Part shown: positions 34,798 through 44,107 of the stretch, piece after piece
How the letters are laid out: each line of letters begins with the position of its first letter
Position numbering within the stretch: the first letter of the stretch is position 1
Assembly: GCF_000259195.1 (NCBI RefSeq)
Contig: NZ_JH650760.1
Span: 183,219 to 247,218 of the forward strand
Reading direction: 5' to 3'
Length of the DNA: 64,000 bases
Origin: Pseudomonas donghuensis
GTDB taxonomy: Bacteria > Pseudomonadota > Gammaproteobacteria > Pseudomonadales > Pseudomonadaceae
Notes under the pieces: generated by a model
The model's database searches: none
What the model saw: the letters and a program-made list of their open reading frames with translations, nothing else
Told to the model about the DNA's origin: nothing
Made by a program: the position numbers and the translations under genes

Positions 34798-34816
34798 ATA
34801 TGGCACTGTGCCATAT
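34798..34816. promoter_or_regulatory. 19-base perfect palindrome before the lipoprotein pair
   Basis: ATATGGCAC-T-GTGCCATAT is symmetrical over nine bases each side and ends 13 bases before the ATG at 34830. Its length and symmetry suit a dimeric regulator's operator, and at this spot binding would block transcription or translation. It overlaps no recognised consensus. Confidence 0.6.
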
Positions 34817-34829
34817 ATCAGGACATCCC

Positions 34830-35441
34830 ATGTTGAAAAAGCTGCTCCAGGCCACCGCGATCATCGCCACCCTGTCGATGACCGGCTGTGTGTCCTACAA
34901 CGTCACCGGCCCTCTGGGCGCTCCGCAACATCCAGCCGCCACCACCAGCCCACGTACGGCGCAGGTCGCTGACGTGGCGGTCTCGGCACCAGGCATCGAC
35001 GAGGCCACGCGCAAGGCCATCAGCCGCTCGCTGACTGCGCAACTCGACCAATACGTCGAGGCCGGCAAGTACTTCAAACAGGTCAGCCAATACCCGACAC
35101 GCCTGGATGAGCAGGACGTCATGCTCAAATTCAACATGACCTCGCTCAAGGGCCATCGCGGCCCCCATCCGGGCTATGTGCCGGGCGCGTTGCTGACCCT
35201 GACCGTGTGGATCTGGGTCAACGGCCCGATCTACGTCGACACCTTCGATGTCGCCGGTGACCTGGTGATCGAGGACCGTAACGGCAAGGCCCTGGCCAGC
35301 TCCCGCCAGGAACTCAAGCTTGAGCGCAACGTCGGCCTCTACCGCCGTGAATACTGGGCGCCGACCCTGGGGGCACCGCAGCTCAATGAAGTGGTTGCCA
35401 AGCTGCTCGACGACGCCACGCTGAAACTGGCCAAACAGTAA
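34830..35441 (+). CDS. putative outer membrane lipoprotein
   Basis: A 203-residue protein. ATG 34830 follows AGGACA and gives a type II signal peptide with the lipobox MTGC (Cys21). The mature protein begins with a low-complexity Pro/Ala/Thr stretch and continues with a domain (TRKAISRSLTAQLDQYVEAG, later VDTFDVAGDLVIEDRNGK) that resembles curli- or LpoB-like periplasmic folds but is not assigned. A second lipoprotein gene starts 17 bases after its stop, so both form an operon. Confidence 0.82.
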   Translation: MLKKLLQATAIIATLSMTGCVSYNVTGPLGAPQHPAATTSPRTAQVADVAVSAPGIDEATRKAISRSLTAQLDQYVEAGKYFKQVSQYPTRLDEQDVMLKFNMTSLKGHRGPHPGYVPGALLTLTVWIWVNGPIYVDTFDVAGDLVIEDRNGKALASSRQELKLERNVGLYRREYWAPTLGAPQLNEVVAKLLDDATLKLAKQ

Positions 35442-35458
35442 CGACAAGGACGATTCCC

Positions 35459-36046
35459 ATGCTGCGTATCATCAAAGCCAACCTGCTGCTCGGCGCTGTG
35501 CTGCTGACCGGCTGCGTCTCCTATTCGCAACACGAACTGGCGCCAGTGCAGAGCTGGCCGCCACAGGCGCAAGCCCAGGCGGTGAAACCGACCGCCTATG
35601 TGCGCACCACCGCGCAATACCAGGTCAATCGCGGCCAGCCCAATGCCACCGCCGGCAAGCCGGCCGAGGCCTGGGAGCAGGCACTGGTCGACACCTACAA
35701 GCAGTCCGGGCGCTTTGCCCGGGTGAGCACGGAAAAGGTCACGGCGGATATCTACGCCGAATCGACCCTGACCAACCACGAACAGTACAACGTGGCGTCG
35801 GCGATCATCACCGGGGCGACCTTCTTCATCATCCCGTCCACGGCGCGCAACACCTTCACCCTTGATACGGTGTTCAAGGACAAGGACGGCAAGGAACTGG
35901 GGCGCATCAGCAAGAGCGAGTCGGTACGCACCTGGATGCACCTGGTGCTGATCGTCGGGATTCCCTTCCAGCAGGACACCAGCGAACTGGTCCGCCAGTT
36001 GACCCAAAGCACGCTGGACGAGGCGGTCAAGCGTCAGTTGTTGTAA
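35459..36046 (+). CDS. putative lipoprotein, partner of the preceding gene
   Basis: A 195-residue protein with a signal peptide MLRIIKANLLLGAVLLTGC; Cys19 would be lipidated. Conserved-looking features are a long disordered spacer, the segment EALVDTYKQSGRFARVSTEK, a hydrophobic stretch (ASAIITGATFFIIPSTARN) and a C-terminal helix. Both lipoproteins share the form signal - spacer - domain with a central hydrophobic strand and a shared operon, suggesting a joint envelope function. I do not recognise the family. Confidence 0.8.
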   Translation: MLRIIKANLLLGAVLLTGCVSYSQHELAPVQSWPPQAQAQAVKPTAYVRTTAQYQVNRGQPNATAGKPAEAWEQALVDTYKQSGRFARVSTEKVTADIYAESTLTNHEQYNVASAIITGATFFIIPSTARNTFTLDTVFKDKDGKELGRISKSESVRTWMHLVLIVGIPFQQDTSELVRQLTQSTLDEAVKRQLL

Positions 36047-36091
36047 GGCCTCATTGCTGCAAGCCAACGCCTACAGGCCCTGCACCAACCC

Positions 36092-36116
36092 TGTGGGAGC
36101 CGGCCTTGCCGGCGAT
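36092..36116. repeat. single REP unit
   Basis: TGTGGGAGCCGGCCTTGCCGGCGAT, the ...GGGAGC..GGC class, between the second lipoprotein and a minus-strand hypothetical gene. It stands alone without an inverted partner. Confidence 0.7.
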
Positions 36117-36119
36117 GGG

Positions 36120-36398
36120 CTACGCAGTAGCCCCGCACAACAATCGCTCGACCTGCGCCAGCTCCCAGGTGCTGAGCAAACTCACCGGATCGGTGCCCCA
36201 TTGCCAGCACTCGAGCGTGCCTTCGCGGCCGTCGCTGCTGCGGCACGTGAGGCAATGGTGCAGGTGGGTTCCGTCGAAATCCAGGCTCAGGCGCCAGCCG
36301 TCGATATCGACCTCAACGCCGACACGCCGCAACGGACGAACGCCGAGGGCGGCATCACGCAGTTGCTGGCACACCTCACGGGCACTCAGGGCTGGCAT
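36120..36398 (-). CDS. hypothetical protein (92 aa)
   Basis: Soluble protein starting MPALSAREVCQQLRDAALG, with a predicted helix at the N terminus and a mixed beta region (VEVDIDGWRLSLDFDGTHLHHCLTC, shown in part). Three cysteines and a double His occur in the middle. It resembles small conserved Pseudomonas proteins of unknown role, but I cannot name a family with certainty. It lies alone between convergent or divergent neighbours. Confidence 0.6.
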   Translation of the reverse strand: MPALSAREVCQQLRDAALGVRPLRRVGVEVDIDGWRLSLDFDGTHLHHCLTCRSSDGREGTLECWQWGTDPVSLLSTWELAQVERLLCGATA

Positions 36399-36551
36399 CT
36401 ATTTCTCGCTCTCAAGGTACATGGCCTGGGCGACGGGGTCGCGAGGACGCTGAGCATAGTGCGTGCCGGCGCCGCTGTCAGCCGTTGTCCAGGCTTGATC
36501 TGCAGCGGTCTAGTGGGTAGCGTGCGCACCTTGGTCTTTTGAGTATCGGTT

Positions 36552-37961
36552 ATGACCCTGATGGAACGACTCTTCACCTGCGCGTTTGGATTGAGCGCAA
36601 TGGCCCCGGCCCTGGCTGCCGACAACCTGGCTATTCAACACTGGACCCAGCCCAGCGGCGCGCGGGTCTACCTGTTGCCTCAAAGCCAGGCCAGCGACCT
36701 GCAGATCCAGGTTGACTTCGATGCCGGCAGCCGCCGCGACCCACTGGATCAACCGGGCCTGGCGGTGCTCGGCGCAGCGCTTGCGGTGGAAGGTGTCCAT
36801 GCCCAGGGCGATGCCCCGGAGCTGAACGGCAATGCGCTGCGAATGGCCTGGATGCGCCTGGACAGTGAACTGAATACCCAGGTCGATGCCGACCGCTTCA
36901 GCTACATCCTGAAAATCACCGACACCAGTGCCCAGCGCCAGGCCGAGGCCACGGCGTTGTTAGGTCGGCAGATTGCCGAACCGGCCTTTGCCGGCAGCAT
37001 CTGGTTCCGGGCCAAGCCGTATTACATTCGCCAGGTCAACGGCGAAACCACCCGGCGTTTTGCCGGGGTAGGGCAACGCTTTGCCCAGGCGGTGTATGGC
37101 GACCACCCCTATGGCCGCGAGCTGACCCGCCCGGGACTGCAGCGCAACAAGCAGATCGACCTGGACGAGTACGCGCTGCCGTTCGGCTATGCCCTGACCC
37201 CGGCCATGGTCGAGCGCACCCGCATGGAAGATTTGCGCACGCATTACAGTGCAATGATGCTGCCATGCCGGGCCACGGTCAGCCTGGTCGGCAATCTTGA
37301 CCGGGCTCAGGCCGATGCCGTGGCCAATGCAGTGCTTGGGCGCTTGCCGAGCGGTCATTGCCCAGCATTGCCAGCGCTGCCCAAAGTGCAGGCGTTGAGC
37401 CAGGCCAGCCGCCAGCAACTGGAACCGCAGCAGGGTACGATCTGGATACAGATCGGCCAGCCGGCAGTGCCACGCAGCGACCCGGACTTTTTCCCGTTGC
37501 TGCTGGGCAGCGACATTCTCGGTGGCGAGCACTGGCCGACGCGGCTCAATCGGGCCGTGGGCGCTGAGCTTGGCGGCGATGTCAGTTGGGAATCGGCCAG
37601 CTACTTCGCCATGGGCCAACAGGCCGGGGCCTTCGTGATCTCGCTGGAAGTCCCTGCCGGGCATCAGGAGCAGGCACAGAAGGCGGCTCATCAGGCGTTG
37701 ACGCGCTTTGTCAGCGAGGGCCCGAGCGCCGAGGAACTGGCTGAGGCCAAGGCGCGGTTACTCGAGCTTTTTGCCGGCACCAGCCGCCACCGCCTGCTTG
37801 AGCATGTCGCGCAGATCGCCTTGAACGGCTTGCCGGACGATACCCTGGTGACCTGGCGCCAACAGCTTGAGGCGGTAACGCCTGCGCAAGTCAAGGCGGC
37901 GTTCAAACGCGTCGTTCAGCCACAGAAGCTGGCGACCGTAGTGGCGGGGCAAGATCTGTAG
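36552..37961 (+). CDS. M16-family peptidase homologue lacking the zinc site
   Basis: A 469-residue exported protein with signal peptide MTLMERLFTCAFGLSAMAPALA. It has the two-lobe M16 fold pattern (VDFDAGSRRDPLDQPGLAVL, VYGDHPYGRELTRPG, and a C-terminal repeat ending in VAGQDL). The catalytic HxxEH seen in active insulinase-type subunits should lie near residue 75, where the sequence is GLAVLGAALAVEG. It is therefore the non-catalytic type, usually paired with an active subunit, but no second M16 gene follows. It may act as a chaperone-like or partner subunit with a distant gene. Confidence 0.85.
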   Translation: MTLMERLFTCAFGLSAMAPALAADNLAIQHWTQPSGARVYLLPQSQASDLQIQVDFDAGSRRDPLDQPGLAVLGAALAVEGVHAQGDAPELNGNALRMAWMRLDSELNTQVDADRFSYILKITDTSAQRQAEATALLGRQIAEPAFAGSIWFRAKPYYIRQVNGETTRRFAGVGQRFAQAVYGDHPYGRELTRPGLQRNKQIDLDEYALPFGYALTPAMVERTRMEDLRTHYSAMMLPCRATVSLVGNLDRAQADAVANAVLGRLPSGHCPALPALPKVQALSQASRQQLEPQQGTIWIQIGQPAVPRSDPDFFPLLLGSDILGGEHWPTRLNRAVGAELGGDVSWESASYFAMGQQAGAFVISLEVPAGHQEQAQKAAHQALTRFVSEGPSAEELAEAKARLLELFAGTSRHRLLEHVAQIALNGLPDDTLVTWRQQLEAVTPAQVKAAFKRVVQPQKLATVVAGQDL

Positions 37962-37994
37962 GAGCGGCGGTGCGGCGATCCGACTTGCCCCGCG
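37959..37994. repeat. degenerate REP-like element
   Basis: TAGGAGCGGCGGTGCGGCGA and the following bases up to CCCCGCG resemble a decayed REP with partial symmetry. It overlaps the last bases of the M16 gene. Confidence 0.55.
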
Positions 37995-38026
37995 AAAAGG
38001 GGATTGTGAAATTTCCCACGCATCAT

Positions 38027-38045
38027 GATAATGAGAGTAATTACC
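38027..38045. promoter_or_regulatory. Fur box upstream of fecI-type sigma factor
   Basis: GATAATGAGAGTAATTACC matches 15 of 19 positions of the Fur consensus. It ends nine bases before the GTG start of the sigma factor gene, so iron-dependent repression of the fecIR-receptor cluster is expected. Confidence 0.8.
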
Positions 38046-38053
38046 ATTAATGT

Positions 38054-38572
38054 GTGATCACCCTCGTGCCGAGCTCTGTCGACTCCAAGGCTATCGTCGC
38101 CCACCTCTATAGCGACCATCATCGCTGGTTGCGCGCCTGGCTGTACCGCCGGCTGAACTGCCCGCACGATGCGGCGGACCTGGCCCAGGACACCTTCGTC
38201 CGGGCCATGACCAGCAGCGCCTTGCCCGCCCTTGAAGAACCCCGCGCCTTTCTCGCCACCGTCGCCCGCCGCCTGCTGAGCAACTTGTTCCGCCGTCGTG
38301 CGCTGGAGCAGGCCTACCTCGACGAGCTGGCGTGCCTGCCCGAACACTGCATGCCCTCGGCCGAAGACGTGGTGCTGGTGCGTGAAGCGCTGGCCGAAAT
38401 CGACCGCGTGCTCGATGGCCTGCCGGTGCGGGTGCGTCACGCCTTTATCCTGCATCGCCTCGAAGGCATGAACCAGCCGAGCATTGCCGAGCATCTGGGG
38501 GTGTCGCTGGCCACGGTCGAGCGCGACCTGCGCCGGGCCTTCGTGCATTGCCTGAGCGCGAGGCCGGAATGA
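38054..38572 (+). CDS. FecI-family ECF sigma factor
   Basis: A 172-residue extracytoplasmic function sigma factor of the iron-starvation type. Region 2 includes HHRWLRAWLYRRLNCPHDAADLAQDTFVRA, here seen in parts, and region 4 includes GMNQPSIAEHLGVSLATVERDLRRAF. It would direct RNA polymerase to the receptor promoter when the anti-sigma FecR is signalled through the TonB receptor. Start is GTG 38054, or GTG 38066. It overlaps the fecR gene (ATGA). The Fur box lies directly upstream. Confidence 0.92.
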   Translation: MITLVPSSVDSKAIVAHLYSDHHRWLRAWLYRRLNCPHDAADLAQDTFVRAMTSSALPALEEPRAFLATVARRLLSNLFRRRALEQAYLDELACLPEHCMPSAEDVVLVREALAEIDRVLDGLPVRVRHAFILHRLEGMNQPSIAEHLGVSLATVERDLRRAFVHCLSARPE

Positions 38573-39543
38573 GCAACACACCACTGGACCGCGCCACCCA
38601 CGAAGCAGTGGACTGGCTGCTCAAGCTGGAGAATGTTCCTGCCGGGAGCCCGTTGCTGGTGGCGTTCAACAGCTGGCTCGAGCAGTCTCCCGGCCACCAG
38701 GCCGCTTGGCAGCGGGTCAATGCCTTGCTTGGCGAACCCCTGGCCGATCTGCAGCAAGCCGAACAGCGCAACCCCGGCCAGTTGGCCATGGCCAGCCGCA
38801 GTTTGCGTGCCTTGCCTTCGCCGTCGCGGCGCAAAGCGCTGGGCGGCGGTCTGGCGATGTTGTTGCTGGGGCTGGGCGCCGGTGCAATTGGTAATCGGGT
38901 GGCGCCGCTGGGCGATTTGCTTGCCGACCTGCGCACCGGCACCGGTGAACGGCGTACCTTCACCCTGGCCGATGGTTCGCGCCTGTGCCTGAACGCGCGC
39001 AGCGCGGTGGATGTGCGTTTCAGCGCCGGGCAGCGGTTGGTGCTGCTGCGCGACGGTGAGCTGCAAGCCAATGTGGCCGCAGAACCGGGCCGACCCTTTA
39101 TCGTCGCTACCCGCGAAGGCCAGGTGCAAGCCCTGGGTACGCGCTTTAGCGTGCGCCAGGAAGAGCGCCAGAGCCTGGTTTCGGTACAACAGCACAGCGT
39201 CATGCTCAGCAGCGGCAGTGCGCCAGCCCAGCGCGTGGAAGAGGGCCAGGCCTTCCGTTTTGATGGCCACGGCAGCCAGCCTGTGGCGGCCTCACTACAC
39301 ACCCGTGCGAGCTGGGCCGATGGCCGCATCGATGTCCGCGACGAGCCACTGGGCGAGCTGATCGAGGCCTTGCGCCCGTACCGCGCCGGGCTGTTGCGCA
39401 TCAGCCCGCAGGCCGCGCAGGTGCGCGTCTACGGCAGCTTCCCGCTGGATGACAGCGAGCGTACCTTGCGCTCCCTGGCCGAGACCCTGCCGATCCGGGT
39501 CGACAGCTTTGGCGGCTGGCTGACCCGTATCGATGTGATCTGA
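38569..39543 (+). CDS. FecR-family anti-sigma regulator
   Basis: A 324-residue inner membrane protein. The N-terminal cytoplasmic part has THEAVDWLLKLEN and FNSWLEQSPGHQAAWQRV, the DUF4880/FecR N-domain; one membrane helix covers about 92-112 (GGLAMLLLGLGAGAIG). The periplasmic part includes FTLADGSRLCLNARSAVDVRF and the C-terminal secretin/STN-like region. It senses the N-terminal signalling domain of the receptor encoded next and controls the sigma factor encoded before. ATG overlaps fecI by four bases. Confidence 0.92.
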   Translation: MSNTPLDRATHEAVDWLLKLENVPAGSPLLVAFNSWLEQSPGHQAAWQRVNALLGEPLADLQQAEQRNPGQLAMASRSLRALPSPSRRKALGGGLAMLLLGLGAGAIGNRVAPLGDLLADLRTGTGERRTFTLADGSRLCLNARSAVDVRFSAGQRLVLLRDGELQANVAAEPGRPFIVATREGQVQALGTRFSVRQEERQSLVSVQQHSVMLSSGSAPAQRVEEGQAFRFDGHGSQPVAASLHTRASWADGRIDVRDEPLGELIEALRPYRAGLLRISPQAAQVRVYGSFPLDDSERTLRSLAETLPIRVDSFGGWLTRIDVI

Positions 39544-39598
39544 ATAAAAATAATTAAGATTTCGCTGAGGGGGGTTCGGTTACTGGCGTGTCCTCGTT

Positions 39599-42073
39599 AT
39601 GGACAACAACCTCGAACGAGCCAACACCTCCATGCCCGACTCCATGATCCGCCCCAGCCTGCTGGCCCTTGCCATCGCCCTGGGCAGCAGTGCGCCGCTG
39701 TACGCGCAGGCGCAAACCGACAGCAGCGTCAGCGCCAGCCAGCGTTTTGATATCCCGGCCGGGGACCTGGGCGAAGCCTTGAGCCACATTGCCCGCCAGT
39801 CCGGCCGAGTGCTGTCGGTCAAGCCGGCACTGTTGCAGGGCAAGCGCTCGGCAGCGGTCAGCGGTCAGTTCACTCCCGAGCAAGCGGCGACCCAGGCCCT
39901 CAATGGCAGCGGCCTTAATCTCAACATCACCGCCGGCGGCACCTGGAACCTGGTGCCGGCCGAGCAGAGCGGGGCGCTGGAACTGGGCCTGACCCAGATC
40001 GTTTCCAACGCCGGCGAAGATGCCTGGGGGCCGGTTCAGGGCTATGTGGCCAAGCGCACCGGCACTGCGACCAAGACCGACACCTCGGTGCTGGAAGTAC
40101 CGCAGACCATCAACGTCATCACCCAGGATGAAATCAAGGCGCTCGGCTCGCAGACGGTCACCCAGGCCCTGCGCTACACCCCGGGTATCACCGGCGGTGG
40201 TTTCTCCGACCGGGTCGGGATTTTCGACGAGCCGACCTCCCGCGGCTTCAGCCCGACGCCGCTGTACCTGGACGGCCTGCACCTGCCTTATGGCGGCGGC
40301 AGTACTGGCGGTGCGCTGCAGATCGATCCGTACGCGCTGGAACGTATCGAGGTGATGAAGGGCCCGGCCTCGGTGCTCTATGGCCAGAACCAGCCAGGTG
40401 GCCTGATCAACATGGTCTCCAAGCGCCCGACCGCGACGCCGCTGCATGAAGTCAAACTCGGTGGCGGCAGCCAGGACCGGCGTTACGGCGCGTTCGACTT
40501 TGCCGGCCCGGTGGATGACCAGGGTGAGTACCAGTACCGCGTGACCGGCATGGGCCTGGACAAGAACGGCGAGGCCGACTACGTCGAGCAGTAGCGCTAC
40601 ATGATCGCCCCGAGCCTGACCTGGAGCCCCAACGAGCAGACGCGCCTGACCGTTTACGGCCACTACCAGCGCGACAACGGCGTGCCGGAAGCCCAGGGCC
40701 TGCCAGCGGTGGGCACGGTGTTTGCCAGCCCCAATGGGCGGATCAAGCGCAGCCGTTTCATCGGCGAGCCGGGGGTCAACTCCTACGATCGCGAGCAGTA
40801 CACCTTTGGCTATGAAGTCAGTCATGAGCTGGACGACGTCTGGACCCTCAAGCAGAACACCCGCTACGCCTACGTCGATGACAAATACCGGGCGCCGCTG
40901 CACGGCTACGCCTTCGTGCCCAACCCGGTCACCGGGGCCGACGACCAGAGCGCGATGACCCGCTACGGGGTCGACTGGGCCCAGCGCAACAAGGTGTTTG
41001 GCATCGATAACATGGCCCAGGCCAAGTTCAACACCTTCGACGTCGCCCACACCCTGTTGATCGGCGTTGATTACTACCACTCCAACTCCAAATTCCTCGG
41101 CCTGTACGACCGCAATCCGCCGGTCATCGACCTGTATAACCCGGTGTACGGCAAGCCAATGAACTTCGGCCAGCCGTTCAAATGGGACCGCACCATCAAT
41201 CAGACCGGCCTGTACGTGCAGGATCAGCTCAAGTGGGACAACTGGTTCCTGACCCTCGGTGGCCGCTACGACTGGGCCGAGGCCGATAACAAGGAGCCGA
41301 TCGCTGGCACCCATACCACCGTCAAGGACGAGAAGTTCACCGGCCGCGCGGGGCTTGGCTATGCCTTCGACAATGGCGTGACGCCTTATGTCAGCTACTC
41401 CGAGTCGTTCCTGCCGCTGAGCGGTGCCGACTACGCGGGCAAGGCGTTCGAGCCGTCCACCGGCAAGCAGGTCGAGGCGGGTATCAAGTACCAACCGCCT
41501 GGCCAGGACAGCTTCATTCAGTTGTCGGTGTACGAGATCAACCAGCAGAACATCCTCACCGCCGACGTCGGCAACCCCGGCTTCAACAGCCAGGTTGGCG
41601 AACTGCGCTCGCGTGGCGTCGAGCTTGAAGGCAAGGCCAACCTCACCGATAACCTGGGCCTGATCGCTTCGGTATCGCGCAACGACGTGGTTTACACCAA
41701 GGACAACGATGGCCGTGAAGGTCGTCATCCGTCGGGCACCCCGCCGATGACCGCATCGCTGTGGCTGGACTATCACTTCACCGGTGATACCCCGATTGCC
41801 GGCCTGGGCATGGGTTTGGGTGCACGTTATGTGCGCGGCAGTGACGGCACCGATTTTGCCGATGGCCACTTCAGCATCCCGTCCTATACCGTGTACGACG
41901 GCATGGTCTCCTACGACTTGCAGCAGTCGCCATTGCGCCTGAAAGGGGTGAAGTTGCAGGTCAATCTGCAGAACCTGGAAGACAAGGTGTATGTCAGCCG
42001 TTGCACCAGCGACGTGGATTGCTACTACGGCGAAGGGCGGACCATTACCACTGACCTGACCTATAACTGGTAA
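39599..42073 (+). pseudogene. TonB-dependent siderophore receptor interrupted by an amber codon
   Basis: Reading through one TAG gives an 824-residue receptor of the ferrichrome/ferrioxamine (FhuA-like) type: signal peptide (SLLALAIALGSSAPLYAQ), an STN signalling domain (FDIPAGDLGEALSHIARQSG), the plug (TDTSVLEVPQTINVITQDE; ERIEVMKGPASVLYGQNQPG) and a beta-barrel ending CYYGEGRTITTDLTYNW. The stop TAG at 40592-40594 is codon 332, in EADYVEQ-stop-RYMIAPSLTW. Both sides are in the same frame, and relatives have a glutamine-like residue there, so one CAG-to-TAG change explains it. The 3' piece 40595-42073 cannot insert alone. The start may also be ATG 39632. Without read-through the receptor is non-functional although fecIR are intact. 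Confidence 0.88.
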
Positions 42074-42112
42074 GACCGACTTGCCCGGCGATGGGCTGCA
42101 AAGCAATCCCTG

Positions 42113-42982
42113 CTAGCGACAAGCCAGCAACCACTGACGAAACCCGGCCACCTGCGGCCGTTCCAGTGCCGTCGCCGGGTACACCAGGTAATACGCCAGC
42201 TCACTGGCGATGCCCTGTGCAAAGGGCGTCACCAGCATGCCTTCATCCAGCTCCCGCTGCACAAAGCCGCGGCGCACCAGCGCCACGCCCAGCCCCGCCT
42301 TGGCCGCTTCAATCGCGCCGTTGCTGTCTACGAACAAGGTACCGCCACTGGCCTCCACCTGTGGCGCCCCGGCTGCATCCAGCCACATCCGCCAGTCGTG
42401 GCGGTGCTCATCGTGCAGCAGGTGCACGCTGGCAAGGTCGTTGGGTTGGTGCAGGGCGTGGATGTTGCGCAAGTGCGGGCTACACACCGGCACCAGATCA
42501 TCATCCAGCAAGCGTTCGGCGACCAGCCCGTCATAGCGGCCATAGCCATGACGCACCGCCAGGTCGATGCCGTCGCGGGCGAAATCCACCAGGCGCTTGC
42601 AGGCGCTGATGCGTACATCGACACCGCTCTGCTGCGCCTCGAAACCGCCTAGCCGTGGCAGCAGCCACTGTACGGCAAACCCGGGTGTGCAACTGAGCGT
42701 CAGTACCTGCTGTCTGGCGCGCGTAGTGAGGGCACTGGTGGCCTCACGAATCATGCGAAAGGCGCTGCGCAGGGTCGCGAAATAGTCCTCGCCCTCCGGG
42801 GTGAGGCTGAGGCTGCGCGGGCGGCGGACGAACAACTGCACGCCCAGGGCCGCTTCCAGTTCCTTGATCTGCAGGCTGACCGCACCGGGGGTGACGCACA
42901 ACTCGCGGGCGGCAAGGGTGATACTGACATGCCGGGCGGCGGCTTCGAAGGCGCGCAAGGCGCTGAGTGAGGGTAGGGTCAT
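42113..42982 (-). CDS. LysR-family regulator (GcvA-like)
   Basis: A 289-residue LysR regulator. The helix-turn-helix covers about residues 1-60 (SALRAFEAAARHVSITLAARE), and the effector domain includes LTLSCTPGFAVQWLLPRL, as in GcvA/AmpR-type proteins. The gene diverges from the EamA transporter gene with 150 bases between starts, so it is the likely regulator of that exporter. Effector unknown. Confidence 0.92.
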   Translation of the reverse strand: MTLPSLSALRAFEAAARHVSITLAARELCVTPGAVSLQIKELEAALGVQLFVRRPRSLSLTPEGEDYFATLRSAFRMIREATSALTTRARQQVLTLSCTPGFAVQWLLPRLGGFEAQQSGVDVRISACKRLVDFARDGIDLAVRHGYGRYDGLVAERLLDDDLVPVCSPHLRNIHALHQPNDLASVHLLHDEHRHDWRMWLDAAGAPQVEASGGTLFVDSNGAIEAAKAGLGVALVRRGFVQRELDEGMLVTPFAQGIASELAYYLVYPATALERPQVAGFRQWLLACR

Positions 42983-43132
42983 GATGCTTTAATTCACCTC
43001 AATCATCTGGCGAAAAATGCTCGTTTGTCGTGGTGCTGGTGCCCATGAATACTGGCATTGAAGAGCTCCAGAGGCTGCCGATTGACCTTAGCAGAGCTCA
43101 ATCTCGATCGCCCGTTTGAGGAGTTAGCCACG

Positions 43133-44077
43133 ATGAATAAAGTCATGAGCCTGAGGGAGTGGGGCCTGTTGATTGCCCTGTCGATACTGTGGGGCGGTTC
43201 GTTCTTCTTCAATGGTATTGCCGTGAAGGAACTGCCGCCTTTCACCCTGGTGATGCTGCGCGTGGGGCTGGCGGCGCTGGTACTGCTTGCGCTGGTACGG
43301 CTACTGGGGCTGTACATGCCGCGCGAGTGGCGGATCTGGCGGGCGTTTTTGGCCATGGGGCTGCTCAACAACCTGCTGCCATTCTGCTTGATCGTCTGGG
43401 GCCAGGCCCGCATCGGCAGCGGCCTGGCCTCGATCCTCAATGCCACCACGCCGCTGTTTGCGGTGATCGTTGCGCACCTGCTGACCGAGGACGAAAACAT
43501 CAGCGTCAACAAGTTGGCCGGTGTTGCGCTGGGCTTTGTCGGCGTGGCGATCATGATCGGCTCGGCGGCCTGGTCCGGCTTGGACGGCAACCTGTGGGCA
43601 CAACTGGCGGTGTTGGCGGCGGCCTTGTCATACGCCGTGGCCGGGGTTTACGGGCGGCGCTTCAAGGTCATGGGGGTGGCGCCGCTGATCACTGCCACCG
43701 GACAGATCAGTGCGTCGGCCATCTTGTTGGTGCCGCTGGCGTTGCTGATCGACCTACCCTGGACGCTGGCCGCGCCAAGCCTGACAACCTGGGCGGCGGT
43801 GGCCGGTTTGGTGTTGCTTTCCACCGCGCTGGCCTATGTGGTGTTCTTTCGTATCCTGGCCACGGCCGGGGCGACCAACCTGATGCTGGTGACCTTCCTG
43901 ATTCCGCTCAGTGCCATCGTGCTTGGCGTGCTGGTGCTGGGGGAGCGTCTGGAGACCAGGCACTTTATCGGCATGGGGCTGATTGCCCTGGGGTTGGCGG
44001 CGATCGACGGGCGCTTGCTGAAGTGGCGGCGGGTGGCGGTGGAGGATCCGGACAGTTTTATCGGCCGGGATATTTAG
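43133..44077 (+). CDS. EamA/DMT-family transporter
   Basis: A 314-residue membrane protein with about ten helices in two EamA repeats. ATG 43133 has GAGGAG ten bases upstream; the repeats start near WGLLIALSILWGGSFFFNG and LWAQLAVLAAALSYAVAGVYG. These proteins export or import metabolites and amino acids. It is divergent from the GcvA-like LysR gene. Confidence 0.92.
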   Translation: MNKVMSLREWGLLIALSILWGGSFFFNGIAVKELPPFTLVMLRVGLAALVLLALVRLLGLYMPREWRIWRAFLAMGLLNNLLPFCLIVWGQARIGSGLASILNATTPLFAVIVAHLLTEDENISVNKLAGVALGFVGVAIMIGSAAWSGLDGNLWAQLAVLAAALSYAVAGVYGRRFKVMGVAPLITATGQISASAILLVPLALLIDLPWTLAAPSLTTWAAVAGLVLLSTALAYVVFFRILATAGATNLMLVTFLIPLSAIVLGVLVLGERLETRHFIGMGLIALGLAAIDGRLLKWRRVAVEDPDSFIGRDI

Positions 44078-44107
44078 GTCGCAGTCAACTTGCCCTGCGC
44101 TGCTGTG

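Noticed and set aside
34798-34816. Sigma-54 promoter from TGGCAC
   Set aside because: The -12 GC element at the right spacing is absent; the symmetry is better explained as an operator.
40592-40594. TAG as a recoded codon (pyrrolysine or suppression)
   Set aside because: No tRNA or recoding machinery is visible and the flanking sequence fits a simple CAG to TAG change; a nonsense mutation is the plainer reading.
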